A stretch of 64,000 nt of DNA. Source: Salegentibacter flavus. Lineage in GTDB: Bacteria; Bacteroidota; Bacteroidia; Flavobacteriales; Flavobacteriaceae. A model generated the notes under the pieces. The model was not told the origin of the DNA. It saw only the letters and a program-made list of their open reading frames with translations, and made no database searches. Shown piece by piece: positions 43,663 to 52,538 of this stretch; position 1 is the first letter of the stretch, and each line of letters starts with the position of its first letter. The position numbers and the translations under genes were made by a program. The DNA lies in the NCBI RefSeq assembly GCF_900115145.1, contig NZ_FOVL01000001.1, positions 1 to 64,000 of the forward strand, read 5' to 3'.

Positions 43663-43962
43663 TTAAGTAAAAAACACATAGATCAAGATTCCATTAACTA
43701 TTAGTGAACTACAAAACAGGATTAAAGCCCAGACGGGATAGGCTTTTGCATTTTGCAGGTATAATTTAAGGTCTTTCATTTCTCTGGAGTGATGCTCCAG
43801 GGCTTCTTTCACCTTTTCTTCATGCTTTTTAAATAACAGTTCGGTCGCCCTGGTATCTATTGCAATTTTTTGCTGTTGAATTTTCTCCAGTTTTTCCACC
43901 GTTTTTTCAAACTGGCTGATTTCTGCAACCAGCAATTCACTAAGTTGTTCTAATTTGGTCAT
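43663..43962 (-). CDS. Small coiled-coil membrane protein of the mobilisation block
   Basis: This 99-residue protein has a long coiled coil (SELLVAEISQFEKTVEKLEK, then RATELLFKKHEEKVKEALEH) and one C-terminal membrane span (VWALILFCSSLIVNGILIYVF). It lies 16 bases downstream of the relaxase gene. Similar small anchored proteins accompany relaxases in Flavobacteriaceae elements and may hold the relaxosome at the membrane; that role is an inference. Confidence 0.55.
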   Translation of the reverse strand: MTKLEQLSELLVAEISQFEKTVEKLEKIQQQKIAIDTRATELLFKKHEEKVKEALEHHSREMKDLKLYLQNAKAYPVWALILFCSSLIVNGILIYVFFT

Positions 43963-43978
43963 AACTTTTAATTTATTA

Positions 43979-44842
43979 TCACATTCCCATATCCAGACCT
44001 TTTGAGATTGTTTTCTTAATTATTTGTTTTGCTATAGCTTTAACCATCCCGGTAGAAAGCTCTACCGTTTTCCCGGCCAGGTTGAGCTGAGTATTTTCTT
44101 TAAGGAAGCTGGACATACTTTTCTCTGAAGCCAGGCTTTTTCCAATATTACCCCCGGTCATCGAACGGTGTATCTCACTTCCTTTCAGGTTATAATTATC
44201 AAACTCAAACCTAAACCCCTGAAGTTTATTCGCTTTATTGATCGAAGGAATAACCTTAACCCCGTTGGTTTCCATTGCTTTAATATAGGCGGGGAAAGTA
44301 CGTGGCTTAAACTGCCTTATCGTTAAGTCGTGCCGTCTCTTAATCTCCGTTCTAATGGCCAGGAGGTTATGTTCTTTCTCCCACTGCACCTGTTTCACCG
44401 TAGTTAGCTGCATTTTTTCCGCTACTTTCTCTGCAGCCTGCTGACTTCGTTTTCCTATAAAACTATCCTTGTAGGCCTGACCTTGAAAATCAATGCGGTT
44501 AACATACAGATGAATATGTTTATGGGATTTATCCTGATGAACAAAAGCAATCGCCTGGCGATCTTTTAGATTCATCTCCTTCATGAAATCCTCACATATC
44601 TTCGATAAATCTTTCTTCTGGAGGTATTTCCCATCATCGATGGTGGGGCTAATCACAAAGGAGAGCGTATTCTTCTCACAATTCTGATTTAGCTCCTGGA
44701 TAAACCTGAATTCTTCGGCCACCTCTTTAGGAGTCTCCCCTATAATATTTTGAGAGTAAACTATCTTAGCATCCTTCTCCTGGTTCCAACCATATGACAT
44801 TGAAGCCCGGGTGTGGGAAATGGATTTGCCTTTACCGATCAT
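43979..44842 (-). CDS. mobA: Relaxase (MobA/VirD2-type mobilisation nuclease)
   Basis: This 287-residue protein nicks the transfer origin. The N-terminal domain has a short Tyr-bearing stretch SYGWNQEKDAKIVYS, and the metal triad block HQDKSHKHIHLYVNRID (His102, His109, His111, Asn115). The downstream half is basic and helical. It is a short relaxase without helicase or coupling domains, so the island is probably mobilisable rather than self-transmissible. The start codon overlaps the upstream MobC-like gene by four bases. Confidence 0.88.
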   Translation of the reverse strand: MIGKGKSISHTRASMSYGWNQEKDAKIVYSQNIIGETPKEVAEEFRFIQELNQNCEKNTLSFVISPTIDDGKYLQKKDLSKICEDFMKEMNLKDRQAIAFVHQDKSHKHIHLYVNRIDFQGQAYKDSFIGKRSQQAAEKVAEKMQLTTVKQVQWEKEHNLLAIRTEIKRRHDLTIRQFKPRTFPAYIKAMETNGVKVIPSINKANKLQGFRFEFDNYNLKGSEIHRSMTGGNIGKSLASEKSMSSFLKENTQLNLAGKTVELSTGMVKAIAKQIIKKTISKGLDMGM

Positions 44843-45372
44843 CTTTTAAAGTCTTTAAGTTTAGATTTAATAGTATTGGCAAGAGCATAAACCTCTTTGG
44901 CCAGCTTAGGATCTTTCCTTCGGAACATATTCCCGATGGATTTAAAGTTGTTATGAAACTTCAACAGGGTTTTATAGATCTCAATATGATCATCAGAAAG
45001 TCGCTCTTTGATCTCCTTTTCAAAAACCGCTCTTCTACAATAATCACTAATGGTAATTCCGCTGTGTTTAGCTTTGATCTTAAGGAGCTTTTTTTCATAA
45101 ATCGTGCATCTGAATTTCACCAGCTCACTTTTCCCCTTAAACATCTTTTTTTTATTGCGACCACCGGGAGTAATCAAGATTGTGTCCACAGACACACATC
45201 TTGAATTGCCTTCCAAATTCCTACCGGATTCTGAAGTTTTTACTTCCCTGGAATCCTCTGTAGAAACCTCATGTTGCTGACTCTCCAGAGGTATTGGAAG
45301 GAAATATTGATCATCAGGTTTTATTTTTTTCTGAAGATCATCTTTGTTATTAAATTCTTCAGAGCCTTTCAT
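44839..45372 (-). CDS. MobC-like relaxosome accessory protein
   Basis: This 177-residue protein has a low-complexity, polar N-terminal half. The C-terminal half is helical with the ribbon-helix-helix type pattern of MobC proteins: LVKFRCTIYEKKLLKIKAKH, SGITISDYCRRAVFEKEIKE, and FHNNFKSIGNMFRRKDPKLA near the end. It probably binds the transfer origin to help the relaxase. It overlaps the toprim gene end by 14 bases and the relaxase start by four. Confidence 0.75.
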   Translation of the reverse strand: MKGSEEFNNKDDLQKKIKPDDQYFLPIPLESQQHEVSTEDSREVKTSESGRNLEGNSRCVSVDTILITPGGRNKKKMFKGKSELVKFRCTIYEKKLLKIKAKHSGITISDYCRRAVFEKEIKERLSDDHIEIYKTLLKFHNNFKSIGNMFRRKDPKLAKEVYALANTIKSKLKDFKR

Positions 45373-46219
45373 TTTTTAATTTTTCATTCAGGTCTTCATA
45401 AGGCTTATAAGAATCACTTTTATCGGTGATATTGGGGTAAAGGTTTAAAAGCATCCCGGTGGCTTTTATTCCTGCAGGATCATTATCCAGGTAGAGAAGT
45501 ACCTGTTTATATTTCGGAATCAATAATTTTATCTTTTCAATAAAAGCTAAAGAATTCAGGACAACAGCATCTGACTTCTTGACCAGCTCCTTATCCATAG
45601 AAGCCAGGGAAAGAAAATCAAACATCCCTTCCGTTATAAGTAGCTGTTTAGATCCTCTTTCAAAAAAGGAAAAGGTTTTTGGGCTACTTGAATTTTTAAA
45701 GTATTTATTTCTGAGTTCCCAACCGCCTTTATGATTCTCAAGGCCAATGGCAAAATATTGCTTGTCCTTCCAACGGTACCGAACTTGATAACAATACCGC
45801 AGTGCTATTTTAACGGGAATTCTCCTGGATTTTAAATAATTTATTAATGCAGCATGACTCAGAGGTTCCACAGCTGTAATTTGAATTTTTCTTTTTTTTA
45901 AATGCTGTTTTTTGGGTGGATTGAAATAGGGGGTTACTGTATCTTGCTGTAATAATTGTAAAGCCTCTTTAACCTCACAGTCGTTCATAAGGCATACCAG
46001 ATCAATTAGATTCCCTCCTTTTCCTATTCCGAAGTCATACCAGCTGTTGCGTATTTTAGAAACCTTAAAAGAGGCCTGTGTTTCTGACCGTAGGGGACTC
46101 AGAAACCAGGCTTCTTTTTCCGTTGTGCGGCTGGGAAAGTGCCCCAACTTTGCGAGGCTTTTGACGATGCAAATGTTGCGGGCTTTTTCACAGCTTAATC
46201 TTTCTTTTTTCATCAGCAT
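45359..46219 (-). CDS. Toprim-domain primase-like protein
   Basis: This 286-residue protein resembles mobile-element primases. The N-terminus has a CHC2-like zinc-finger relic (SFKVSKIRNSWYDFGIGKGG, then NLIDLVCLMND) and the C-terminal part a toprim domain with LLITEGMFDFLSLAS and VLLYLDNDPAG (the catalytic Glu and DxD). It is the gene just next to the iteron region, in the same operon order as the relaxase block. Confidence 0.85.
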   Translation of the reverse strand: MLMKKERLSCEKARNICIVKSLAKLGHFPSRTTEKEAWFLSPLRSETQASFKVSKIRNSWYDFGIGKGGNLIDLVCLMNDCEVKEALQLLQQDTVTPYFNPPKKQHLKKRKIQITAVEPLSHAALINYLKSRRIPVKIALRYCYQVRYRWKDKQYFAIGLENHKGGWELRNKYFKNSSSPKTFSFFERGSKQLLITEGMFDFLSLASMDKELVKKSDAVVLNSLAFIEKIKLLIPKYKQVLLYLDNDPAGIKATGMLLNLYPNITDKSDSYKPYEDLNEKLKNERL

Positions 46220-46288
46220 TTTTTTTAAATAGTATTAGTTCTGTTTGTGATTTTGAATTCCTATCTCATTTTCGGCATCATTAGTTTT

Positions 46289-46488
46289 TGATGACAGTTT
46301 GATGACATTTTGATGACAGCCTAAACCCTTGCTATCACTGGTCTAATCTTATTCTGTCATCAATCATCAAAAAATAGAAGGAATTAAAACCCTTTTCTTT
46401 CAAAAGCAGCCTTCATTTTGATGAGATGATGACAGCGCACGGGAGCCCCTGTAAACACTGGCGATTCTCCGGCATCATTTTGTCATCA
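46289..46488. repeat. Iteron array TGATGACA (putative replication origin)
   Basis: The octamer TGATGACA occurs at 46289, 46300 and 46311, exactly 11 bases apart, and again at 46427. Its inverse TGTCATCA occurs at 46355 and 46481. The 300-base spacer lies between primase and helicase genes and has no open reading frame. Phased iterons at replication genes mark replication origins. Confidence 0.65.
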
Positions 46489-46519
46489 GTTCATCATTTT
46501 TTCCTTCGGGAGCCCTAAT

Positions 46520-47728
46520 TCAGCCAGGTTGCTGCTCTGGAAAATTTTCTGTCAGAAACATTTTATTTATAGTGAAATAGCGCCCTTTGCCATCTGTGAA
46601 AGTGGTGCTTCCATCACCCCAAATGGTGAACTTTTGATACTTATGAGAATTGGGCTGGCTCTCTAGCTTCCAGTCCTTCTTTAGTATTTTTCGTATTTGT
46701 GTAAGATCGGTGCGAAGCCTGGTTTTACCTATGGCATTCAGGGCATCCATAGGACAAATGTTGACCTCTTCCAGGTCGTGATTTTCCATGACCATTAATA
46801 GAATATTGGCTAGCTCTTTTTCAATCCGGTTTTTATTATGCTGAACCAGTTTGCGTAATGCAGGTGTTTCTATTTGTTCAGCAGAAAACCACATCCGGGT
46901 TTGGTGGCTAGTTGATAGTTTTCGATTTTTCAGGTAAAACAGGAAAGCCGGGATTTCTGCTCTCAGAGTTTCTAAAAAGTCAGTATGTTCCTTTTTGATA
47001 CAAGGGACTTTGATGACCCAAAACCGTGTTTCGTGATGATCGATTTTAATAAAATTCTCTTCGTTATTGCTGCACAGGACAAACTTTCCGAAGAACTCCA
47101 CTTCACGTTTATCTTTTCCTTTGGCCTCAAGCTTATTGATATTGGTGGTACTTAGATATTTGATTCTTTCGGTAAGCTCTTCTTTATTGAATAGCACTTC
47201 ATCAATACAGATCAGCAATTTATTGGCCCAATCGGAATTAAACTGACTGGTAAAGCTATCATTGGTGAGGTAGGTAAGGTTGTTTTCGAATATGAGCTTT
47301 AACCACTTCAGAAAAGTGCTTTTTCCGGTAGAGCGTTCTCTGGAGACCAGGCAAAGGATGGGGAGGATCTGGATAGGTTTTATAAATAAAAGCTGCAGGT
47401 AATCCAGGCCCAACTCATAGTGATCGCCAAAGATATGGCGGACGAATTCCAGGGATACTAGGCAATTCCCTTCTTCTAATTTATGGCTAAGTGGGGCATA
47501 GGTATTATAGAAGTTATAATGTGAATATTTAAAGTTTATATGATCAGGAATACAGGTAAAGCCATCGAATTTTGGAATTGCGGCCAGATAGGTTTTACCA
47601 TGATCTTGTCTAATGGTCTCAATATTCCAGGAAACCAGGGATTCATTTACCTGGCCTGAAATACTGGGTGTTTTTACCAATTTGTAATACTGAGTTCCAA
47701 CTCTGATATATGAGTTCGGATTCTTCAT
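46520..47728 (-). CDS. Primase-helicase family protein (SF3/DUF5906-like ATPase)
   Basis: This 402-residue protein has a Walker A SRERSTGKST at residues 129-138, Walker B LLICIDEVLF near residue 170, and a sensor segment FGKFVLCSNNEENF near residue 215, as in SF3 and viral-type primase-helicases. The C-terminal third carries a winged-helix-like region (LRTDLTQIRKILKKDWKLE). It is probably the replication helicase of the element, next to the iterons. Confidence 0.75.
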   Translation of the reverse strand: MKNPNSYIRVGTQYYKLVKTPSISGQVNESLVSWNIETIRQDHGKTYLAAIPKFDGFTCIPDHINFKYSHYNFYNTYAPLSHKLEEGNCLVSLEFVRHIFGDHYELGLDYLQLLFIKPIQILPILCLVSRERSTGKSTFLKWLKLIFENNLTYLTNDSFTSQFNSDWANKLLICIDEVLFNKEELTERIKYLSTTNINKLEAKGKDKREVEFFGKFVLCSNNEENFIKIDHHETRFWVIKVPCIKKEHTDFLETLRAEIPAFLFYLKNRKLSTSHQTRMWFSAEQIETPALRKLVQHNKNRIEKELANILLMVMENHDLEEVNICPMDALNAIGKTRLRTDLTQIRKILKKDWKLESQPNSHKYQKFTIWGDGSTTFTDGKGRYFTINKMFLTENFPEQQPG

Positions 47729-48003
47729 TGATGAAATTAAATCATTAGCTATAATAACTGGTTAATAGTTAAATAAATTTACAAAAATGAATTAAAAAAT
47801 GAATATAAAATACCAATAATTTAATTTGAATAAGAATAATGTAATTTGATATATCGAAATGTATTTTTGTAACGGTAAGAGATATCATTTGGTATAAAAT
47901 GACCTTTTTAGGGTTAGAACCTAAAAATGGAAATCTCATAGAAAAATGAGGGAAACTGAAGAATTATGACAAATTCTCGAAATAGTCGCCTAAAATTTAT
48001 TCA
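47729..48003. other. Spacer before repeat copy B
   Basis: AT-rich non-coding sequence between the helicase gene start and the long repeat. I see no open reading frame and no clear signal apart from the helicase promoter region. Confidence 0.4.
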
Positions 48004-48303
48004 ATTCAGCATAAAATTATCCCGTTATAGATCAGGACGAAAGATGGTTTTCTGCTATTTATTTTTTGATTCAGATTCCAGAAAATTGAACATAAAAAAA
48101 GGCGGATAAATCATCCACCTTTTTGCCCCAAATCTACCATGAACTTAACCTACTTATGTTATGGCCTTGCGAACATAAGAAGAAAGGAGGCACTGCAAAA
48201 AACTTTCAGCCCAACAACTTAAATACTTGGTGAATGCCTTCTTTGATAAACGATTTGTAGGAAAATTCTTATATTCAGGGGTAGTCCACAACATTTAAGA
48301 ATG
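48004..48303. repeat. Long direct repeat, copy B (inside the island)
   Basis: About 300 bases match 19090-19464, with a 73-base deletion of the stretch that lies between two TAGATCAG octamers in copy A. It includes the terminator hairpin at 48093-48124. It ends about 40 bases from the integrase stop codon. Confidence 0.85.
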
Positions 48304-48342
48304 GAAGCGTGTAGGATGAATAGAAAAAAACCTGGTTATATT

Positions 48343-49563
48343 TTATTTGTTCTCTTTGGCAGCCATTCGTCCTCTTAGATTATTCATATCCTCACTTAAC
48401 CTGTTATCTAAAATTTTTGCGTAATGCTGGGTGGTTTTTAATGATCTATGACCAAGCATTTTGCTTACACTTTCAATAGGTACCCCATTTGAAAGTGTAA
48501 CTGTTGTAGCGAATGTATGTCTTGCCATATGGAAAGTCAGGTTCTTATTAATTTCGCACACGTCGGCAATTTCCTTTAAATAACTATTGGTTTTTTGATT
48601 TGAAAATACAGGAAGCAATGTTCCTTTAGGATTTTCAAAATTCTTATATTTTTTTATTATCTCTTCCGGAACAGTTAAAAGTGGAATACTACTAAGAGAC
48701 TTGGTTTTTGTCCTCTTAACTTTAATCCATTGGGTGCCATCAACACCTATAATAATATCATTAGAAGTAAGTTTGGAAACATCAGAGTATGACAAACCGG
48801 TGTAACAAGAGAAAAGAAAGATATCTCTTACCTGTTCCATCCTGGGGATGGTGAAGCCTTTTTCCATTATTTTAATAATTTCTTCTTTCGTCAAAAACTC
48901 ACGATCAATAACCTGGCGTTTAAGCTTGAAATTATAAAAAGGATCATTGTCGATCCAACCGTTGGCAACGGCAACCCGAACAATTTTTTTGAAATAGGCT
49001 AAATATTTTAAAGCTGAATTATGAGAATGGTTCAGTTCGGTTTTGAGATAGTATATAAAACTATTGATAAATTTAGTGTCAATATCTCTCACACGATAAT
49101 CTTCTGCATTATAGTTAGATGAAATGAAATTAGTTAAGTGTTTTTCTGTGGTCTTGTAACGCTGAAGCGTTCTAAAAGAATAATCTTTTCCGACCAGTTT
49201 TTTCATTCTGAAATTATGGTCCTCGAACATTTGAAGAATTCCTTTTTTGGAATCGTCATTACCTATATAAATATCCTTTAATAAGGTAGCTGTAACATTT
49301 TCCCCTGAATCCTGAAGTTTTTGATATATCTCATATATACGATTCCTCATAATATCGAGATTCCTATTTATTAATTTAGCTTCCTTAGAATAGCCCTTAT
49401 AACAATTGGCTTTTGAATTCCATTTGTTCAATTCCACTTTTCTCATTGCGCTGACTTCAGCTCGTTTCCCATTATAGGTAATTCTCATATAAATGGGTAC
49501 TTTTCCTTGTTTGTCAACTTTTCGTCTCTTGATATAGAAGAGAATAGATAGTAAATTCTGCAT
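48343..49563 (-). CDS. int: Tyrosine recombinase (island integrase)
   Basis: This 406-residue protein is preceded by AAAGGAG eight bases upstream of ATG 49563; the TTG start 11 codons further out is not needed. It has an Arm-type N-terminal domain (KRRKVDKQGKVPIYMRITYN), a SAM-like core-binding domain, and the catalytic domain with the Lys in VKRTKTKSLSSIPLL, HxxR in FHMARHTFATTV, the His in MLGHRSLKTT and the nucleophile Tyr in QHYAKI. Box I reads YTGLSYSDVSKL, so the first Arg is Ser, as in IntDOT of Bacteroides elements. It sits beside the attR copy and the tRNA. Confidence 0.92.
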   Translation of the reverse strand: MQNLLSILFYIKRRKVDKQGKVPIYMRITYNGKRAEVSAMRKVELNKWNSKANCYKGYSKEAKLINRNLDIMRNRIYEIYQKLQDSGENVTATLLKDIYIGNDDSKKGILQMFEDHNFRMKKLVGKDYSFRTLQRYKTTEKHLTNFISSNYNAEDYRVRDIDTKFINSFIYYLKTELNHSHNSALKYLAYFKKIVRVAVANGWIDNDPFYNFKLKRQVIDREFLTKEEIIKIMEKGFTIPRMEQVRDIFLFSCYTGLSYSDVSKLTSNDIIIGVDGTQWIKVKRTKTKSLSSIPLLTVPEEIIKKYKNFENPKGTLLPVFSNQKTNSYLKEIADVCEINKNLTFHMARHTFATTVTLSNGVPIESVSKMLGHRSLKTTQHYAKILDNRLSEDMNNLRGRMAAKENK

Positions 49564-49744
49564 AATGGTCTCCTTTAGATGGCTAAATTTAACCAATTAT
49601 ATTTAATTTAAACACCTGTAAATATCGGTATATCAAACCATTGCACCCTATTCGGTGACCTATTTTTGAAACTCAAAAAGGTCACCGAATAGGACACTTT
49701 TCATACCTATTTAAATGATATTATTTGATATCGTAAAAAATGAA

Positions 49745-49815
49745 AAAACCCCATAAACAGTAAAGTTTATGGGGTTTTGGCTTCATTTGAAGTCTTAAAA
49801 GTACTCGAGGCGGGA
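49745..49815. repeat. Right attachment repeat overlapping the tRNA-Leu 3' end
   Basis: The 71 bases match 19501-19571 with one mismatch and run into the last 14 bases of tRNA-Leu. The complement hairpin (49749-49774) is also the tRNA terminator. Together the two copies define an island of about 30.2 kb. Confidence 0.9.
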
Positions 49816-49883
49816 ATCGAACCCGCACGACCGAAGTCACTGGATTTTGAATCCAGCGCGTCTACCAATTCCGCCACTCGAGC
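49802..49883 (-). tRNA. tRNA-Leu (CAA)
   Basis: This 82-base tRNA folds with acceptor GCTCGAG/CTCGAGT plus discriminator A, D-arm GGCGGAATTGGTAGACGC, anticodon stem CTGGA/TCCAG with loop TTCAAAA (anticodon CAA), a variable arm, and T-loop GGTTCGATTCC. The long variable region fits Leu. The CCA end is not encoded. It is the intact gene, restored by the island at its 3' end. Confidence 0.95.
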
Positions 49884-50073
49884 GTAGTGGAGCGCAAAAG
49901 TATAAAAAATTTCCATTTTAGAAACCAGAAATTTTAATTTTTAAGGGGGGTTATACGCTTTTCAACAAGTTGTATAAAATATTTCATAAGCAGTTGCGCG
50001 TTAGGGCTTCTAAACAGATATAATTTTTAAATTTGCTGCGCACAGTTTTAATAACACTTAACAACACAACACC

Positions 50074-51015
50074 ATGTCTAATTTCTACCCCGAGGCAAAG
50101 ATCTTTAATTGCACCCAAAGCAGGGAACTTGCTGAAAAAATTGCCGCTTCCTATGGGTCTAAACTCGGAAATGTAATTACTTCCACCTACAGCGATGGCG
50201 AATTTCAGCCTTCTTTTGAAGAATCGGTTCGCGGTTCACGGGTTTTTATCATCGGGTCAACCCACCCGGGTGCAGACCATCTTATGGAAATGCTTTTAAT
50301 GCTTGATGCCGCCAAACGCGCTTCAGCCAGGCATATCACAGCGGTAATTCCATATTTTGGATGGGCAAGACAAGACCGAAAAGACAAACCCCGGGTACCT
50401 ATCGCAGCAAAAATGGTTGCCAGTATTCTGGAAACCGCAGGAGCTACAAGAATTATCACCATGGACCTCCATGCTGACCAGATCCAGGGATTCTTTGAGA
50501 AACCTGTAGATCATCTTTTTGCCTCTACGGTATTTCTTCCTCATTTAAGAGCGCTGAATCTAAATAATCTAACCATCGCTTCTCCCGATATGGGAGGTTC
50601 AAAAAGAGCTTATGCTTATTCCAAAGCCTTAGAAAGCGATGTAGTGATTTGTTATAAACAGCGGGCCAAGGCCAATAAAATATCCCATATGGAATTGATT
50701 GGAAATGTAGAAGGCAAGAATGTAGTGTTAGTAGACGATATGGTAGACACCGCAGGAACCCTGACTAAAGCCGCCGATGTGATGATGGAGCGCGGCGCAA
50801 TAAGCGTTCGTGCTATTTGTACCCACCCGGTGCTTTCTGGCGAGGCCTACGAACGTATTGAAAACTCTAAACTGCAGGAATTGATCGTCACCGATTCTAT
50901 TCCTCTTAAAAAGAAAAGCAAGAAGATTAAAGTAGTAACCTGTGCCGATCTTGTGGCAGATGTGATGAAACGGGTTCATGAGAATGAGTCTATTAGCTCA
51001 AAATTTATAATGTAG
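50074..51015 (+). CDS. prs: Ribose-phosphate pyrophosphokinase
   Basis: This 313-residue enzyme makes PRPP from ribose-5-phosphate and ATP for nucleotide, His and Trp synthesis. It has the flexible loop and metal site RIITMDLHADQIQGFFEKPVDHL, the PRPP-binding loop NVVLVDDMVDTAGT near residue 225, and the N-terminal YSDGEFQPSFEESVRG. Length and motifs match class I enzymes. It begins the core block right of the island. Confidence 0.95.
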   Translation: MSNFYPEAKIFNCTQSRELAEKIAASYGSKLGNVITSTYSDGEFQPSFEESVRGSRVFIIGSTHPGADHLMEMLLMLDAAKRASARHITAVIPYFGWARQDRKDKPRVPIAAKMVASILETAGATRIITMDLHADQIQGFFEKPVDHLFASTVFLPHLRALNLNNLTIASPDMGGSKRAYAYSKALESDVVICYKQRAKANKISHMELIGNVEGKNVVLVDDMVDTAGTLTKAADVMMERGAISVRAICTHPVLSGEAYERIENSKLQELIVTDSIPLKKKSKKIKVVTCADLVADVMKRVHENESISSKFIM

Positions 51016-51089
51016 TTCAATATTTGTCGAAAGAATAAAGGCTTTCCCAAATAATTCATTTTTAAGTTTTTAATAGCCGCAAAAAAGTT

Positions 51090-51097
51090 TACTTTTG
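51090..51097 (+). promoter_or_regulatory. -7 promoter element for rplY
   Basis: TACTTTTG matches TAnnTTTG and lies 20 bases upstream of the L25 ATG. No clear -33 box is visible, so only this part is called. Confidence 0.4.
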
Positions 51098-51117
51098 CAG
51101 CCTAAAATTTTTCAACA

Positions 51118-51771
51118 ATGAAATCAATTACGATCAACGGATCTAAAAGAGAAAGCGTAGGAAAGAAAGCCACTAAGGCCCTGCGTAATGCTGGACAGGT
51201 TCCTTGCGTATTATACGGGGGAGATGCCAAGCCGTTGCATTTTGCAACAGAAGAAATTTCGTTTAATAAGCTTGTGTACACCGCCGATGTGCATACTGTG
51301 AAAATTAAGTTTGATGATGGTGATAAATTTAACGCCATTCTTCAGGACATTCAATTTCACCCGGTTACCGATGCTATTTTGCACGTAGATTTCTACCAGA
51401 TTAGTCAGGATAAACCAATCACTATGGAAATTCCTATCCATACCGAAGGTGTAGCGAGAGGAGTTAAAAATGGAGGTGTTTTACGTTATAACTTGCGTCG
51501 TTTGAAGGTAAGAGGTTTGGCTAACGAATTGCCAGATTATATTACTGCAGACGTAACCAAGCTTAAAATTGGTCAGAAACTATACGTTACTGAAGTAGCC
51601 GATGAAAGTTTTGAAATTCAACATCCGGATAACACGGTAATTTGTCAGGTAAGAACATCTCGTAACATCGTTGCTATTGAAGACGAAGAGGAAGATGAAG
51701 TGCCAGCAGACGAAGTACCAGCAACTGAATCTGAAGATGAAGCTGCAGTGAAAGAAGGAGGAGAGAATTAA
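51118..51771 (+). CDS. rplY: 50S ribosomal protein L25 (CTC type)
   Basis: This 217-residue protein has an L25 N-terminal domain ([25 protein letters not shown]) that binds 5S rRNA, a CTC beta domain ([27 protein letters not shown]) and an acidic tail ([20 protein letters not shown]). The long form is typical of Bacteroidota. It is followed by a strong terminator. Confidence 0.93.
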   Translation: MKSITINGSKRESVGKKATKALRNAGQVPCVLYGGDAKPLHFATEEISFNKLVYTADVHTVKIKFDDGDKFNAILQDIQFHPVTDAILHVDFYQISQDKPITMEIPIHTEGVARGVKNGGVLRYNLRRLKVRGLANELPDYITADVTKLKIGQKLYVTEVADESFEIQHPDNTVICQVRTSRNIVAIEDEEEDEVPADEVPATESEDEAAVKEGGEN

Positions 51772-51796
51772 TCTTTCCATTTTCAACAAAAACATA

Positions 51797-51826
51797 AAAG
51801 CATCCCAAACGGGGTGCTTTTTTTAT
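51797..51826 (+). terminator. Terminator after rplY
   Basis: AAAGCATCCC and GGGGTGCTTT form a 10-bp stem over a four-base loop, followed by TTTTATTT, 26 bases after the stop. Confidence 0.85.
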
Positions 51827-51901
51827 TTAGGAACAGCCTGTGCTTTTTGAAGGCTTCGTTGTAAAGAATTTTAATAATTTTATCTTTACCAAAACAAAAC
51901 T

Positions 51902-52531
51902 ATGCTTTCTTTCTTCGGAAGATTACTCAGTACCAAAAAGCCCCGGGAAGAAGAAACGGACCCCATGAAGAAATTTTTGATCGTTGGCCTCGGGAATATT
52001 GGCCCAAAATATGAAAAGACCCGCCATAATATAGGATTCAAAATTCTTGATTTCCTGGCAGAAAAGGAAGAGATCAGTTTTAGCACCGATAAACTCGGCG
52101 ATATCGCCCGCTTTAAATATAAGGGAAGAACCTTTGTGCTCTTGAAGCCTTCCACCTATATGAATCTTAGCGGGAAAGCTGTTAACTACTGGCTTCAGAA
52201 GGAAAAAGTTCCGTTGGAAAATTTGCTGGTTATTACCGATGATCTTAATCTCCCTTTTGGAACCATTAGGTTGAAGACCAAAGGCAGCGATGGCGGCCAT
52301 AATGGCTTGAAAGATATTCAGAATACTCTGAATACCACCAAATATAATCGGTTCAGGTTTGGAATAAGCGATGAATTCTCCAAAGGGCAGCAGGTGGATT
52401 ATGTGTTGGGAGAATGGGGGGAAGACGAACTTAAGAAACTTCCCGAAAGACTTGAAAAATCGCGTGAGCTTATAAAATCTTTCGGAACTGCCGGAGTGAA
52501 CAACACTATGAATACTTTTAACGGAAAATAA
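51902..52531 (+). CDS. pth: Peptidyl-tRNA hydrolase
   Basis: This 209-residue enzyme releases peptides from stalled peptidyl-tRNA. It has TRHNIGFKILDFL (catalytic His), KPSTYMNLSGKAVNYW and DDLNLPFGTIRLKTKGSDGGHNGL. Translation could also begin at the internal ATG 51965 (MKKFLIVGLGNIGP); the longer form adds a basic N-terminus that many Flavobacteriaceae Pth proteins have, so I keep 51902. Confidence 0.93.
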   Translation: MLSFFGRLLSTKKPREEETDPMKKFLIVGLGNIGPKYEKTRHNIGFKILDFLAEKEEISFSTDKLGDIARFKYKGRTFVLLKPSTYMNLSGKAVNYWLQKEKVPLENLLVITDDLNLPFGTIRLKTKGSDGGHNGLKDIQNTLNTTKYNRFRFGISDEFSKGQQVDYVLGEWGEDELKKLPERLEKSRELIKSFGTAGVNNTMNTFNGK

Positions 52532-52538
52532 TCAGGCT

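Noticed and set aside
19501-49815. Prophage
   Set aside because: There are no capsid, terminase, portal or tail genes; relaxase and primase point to a mobilisable island. The CI-type repressor alone does not make it a phage.
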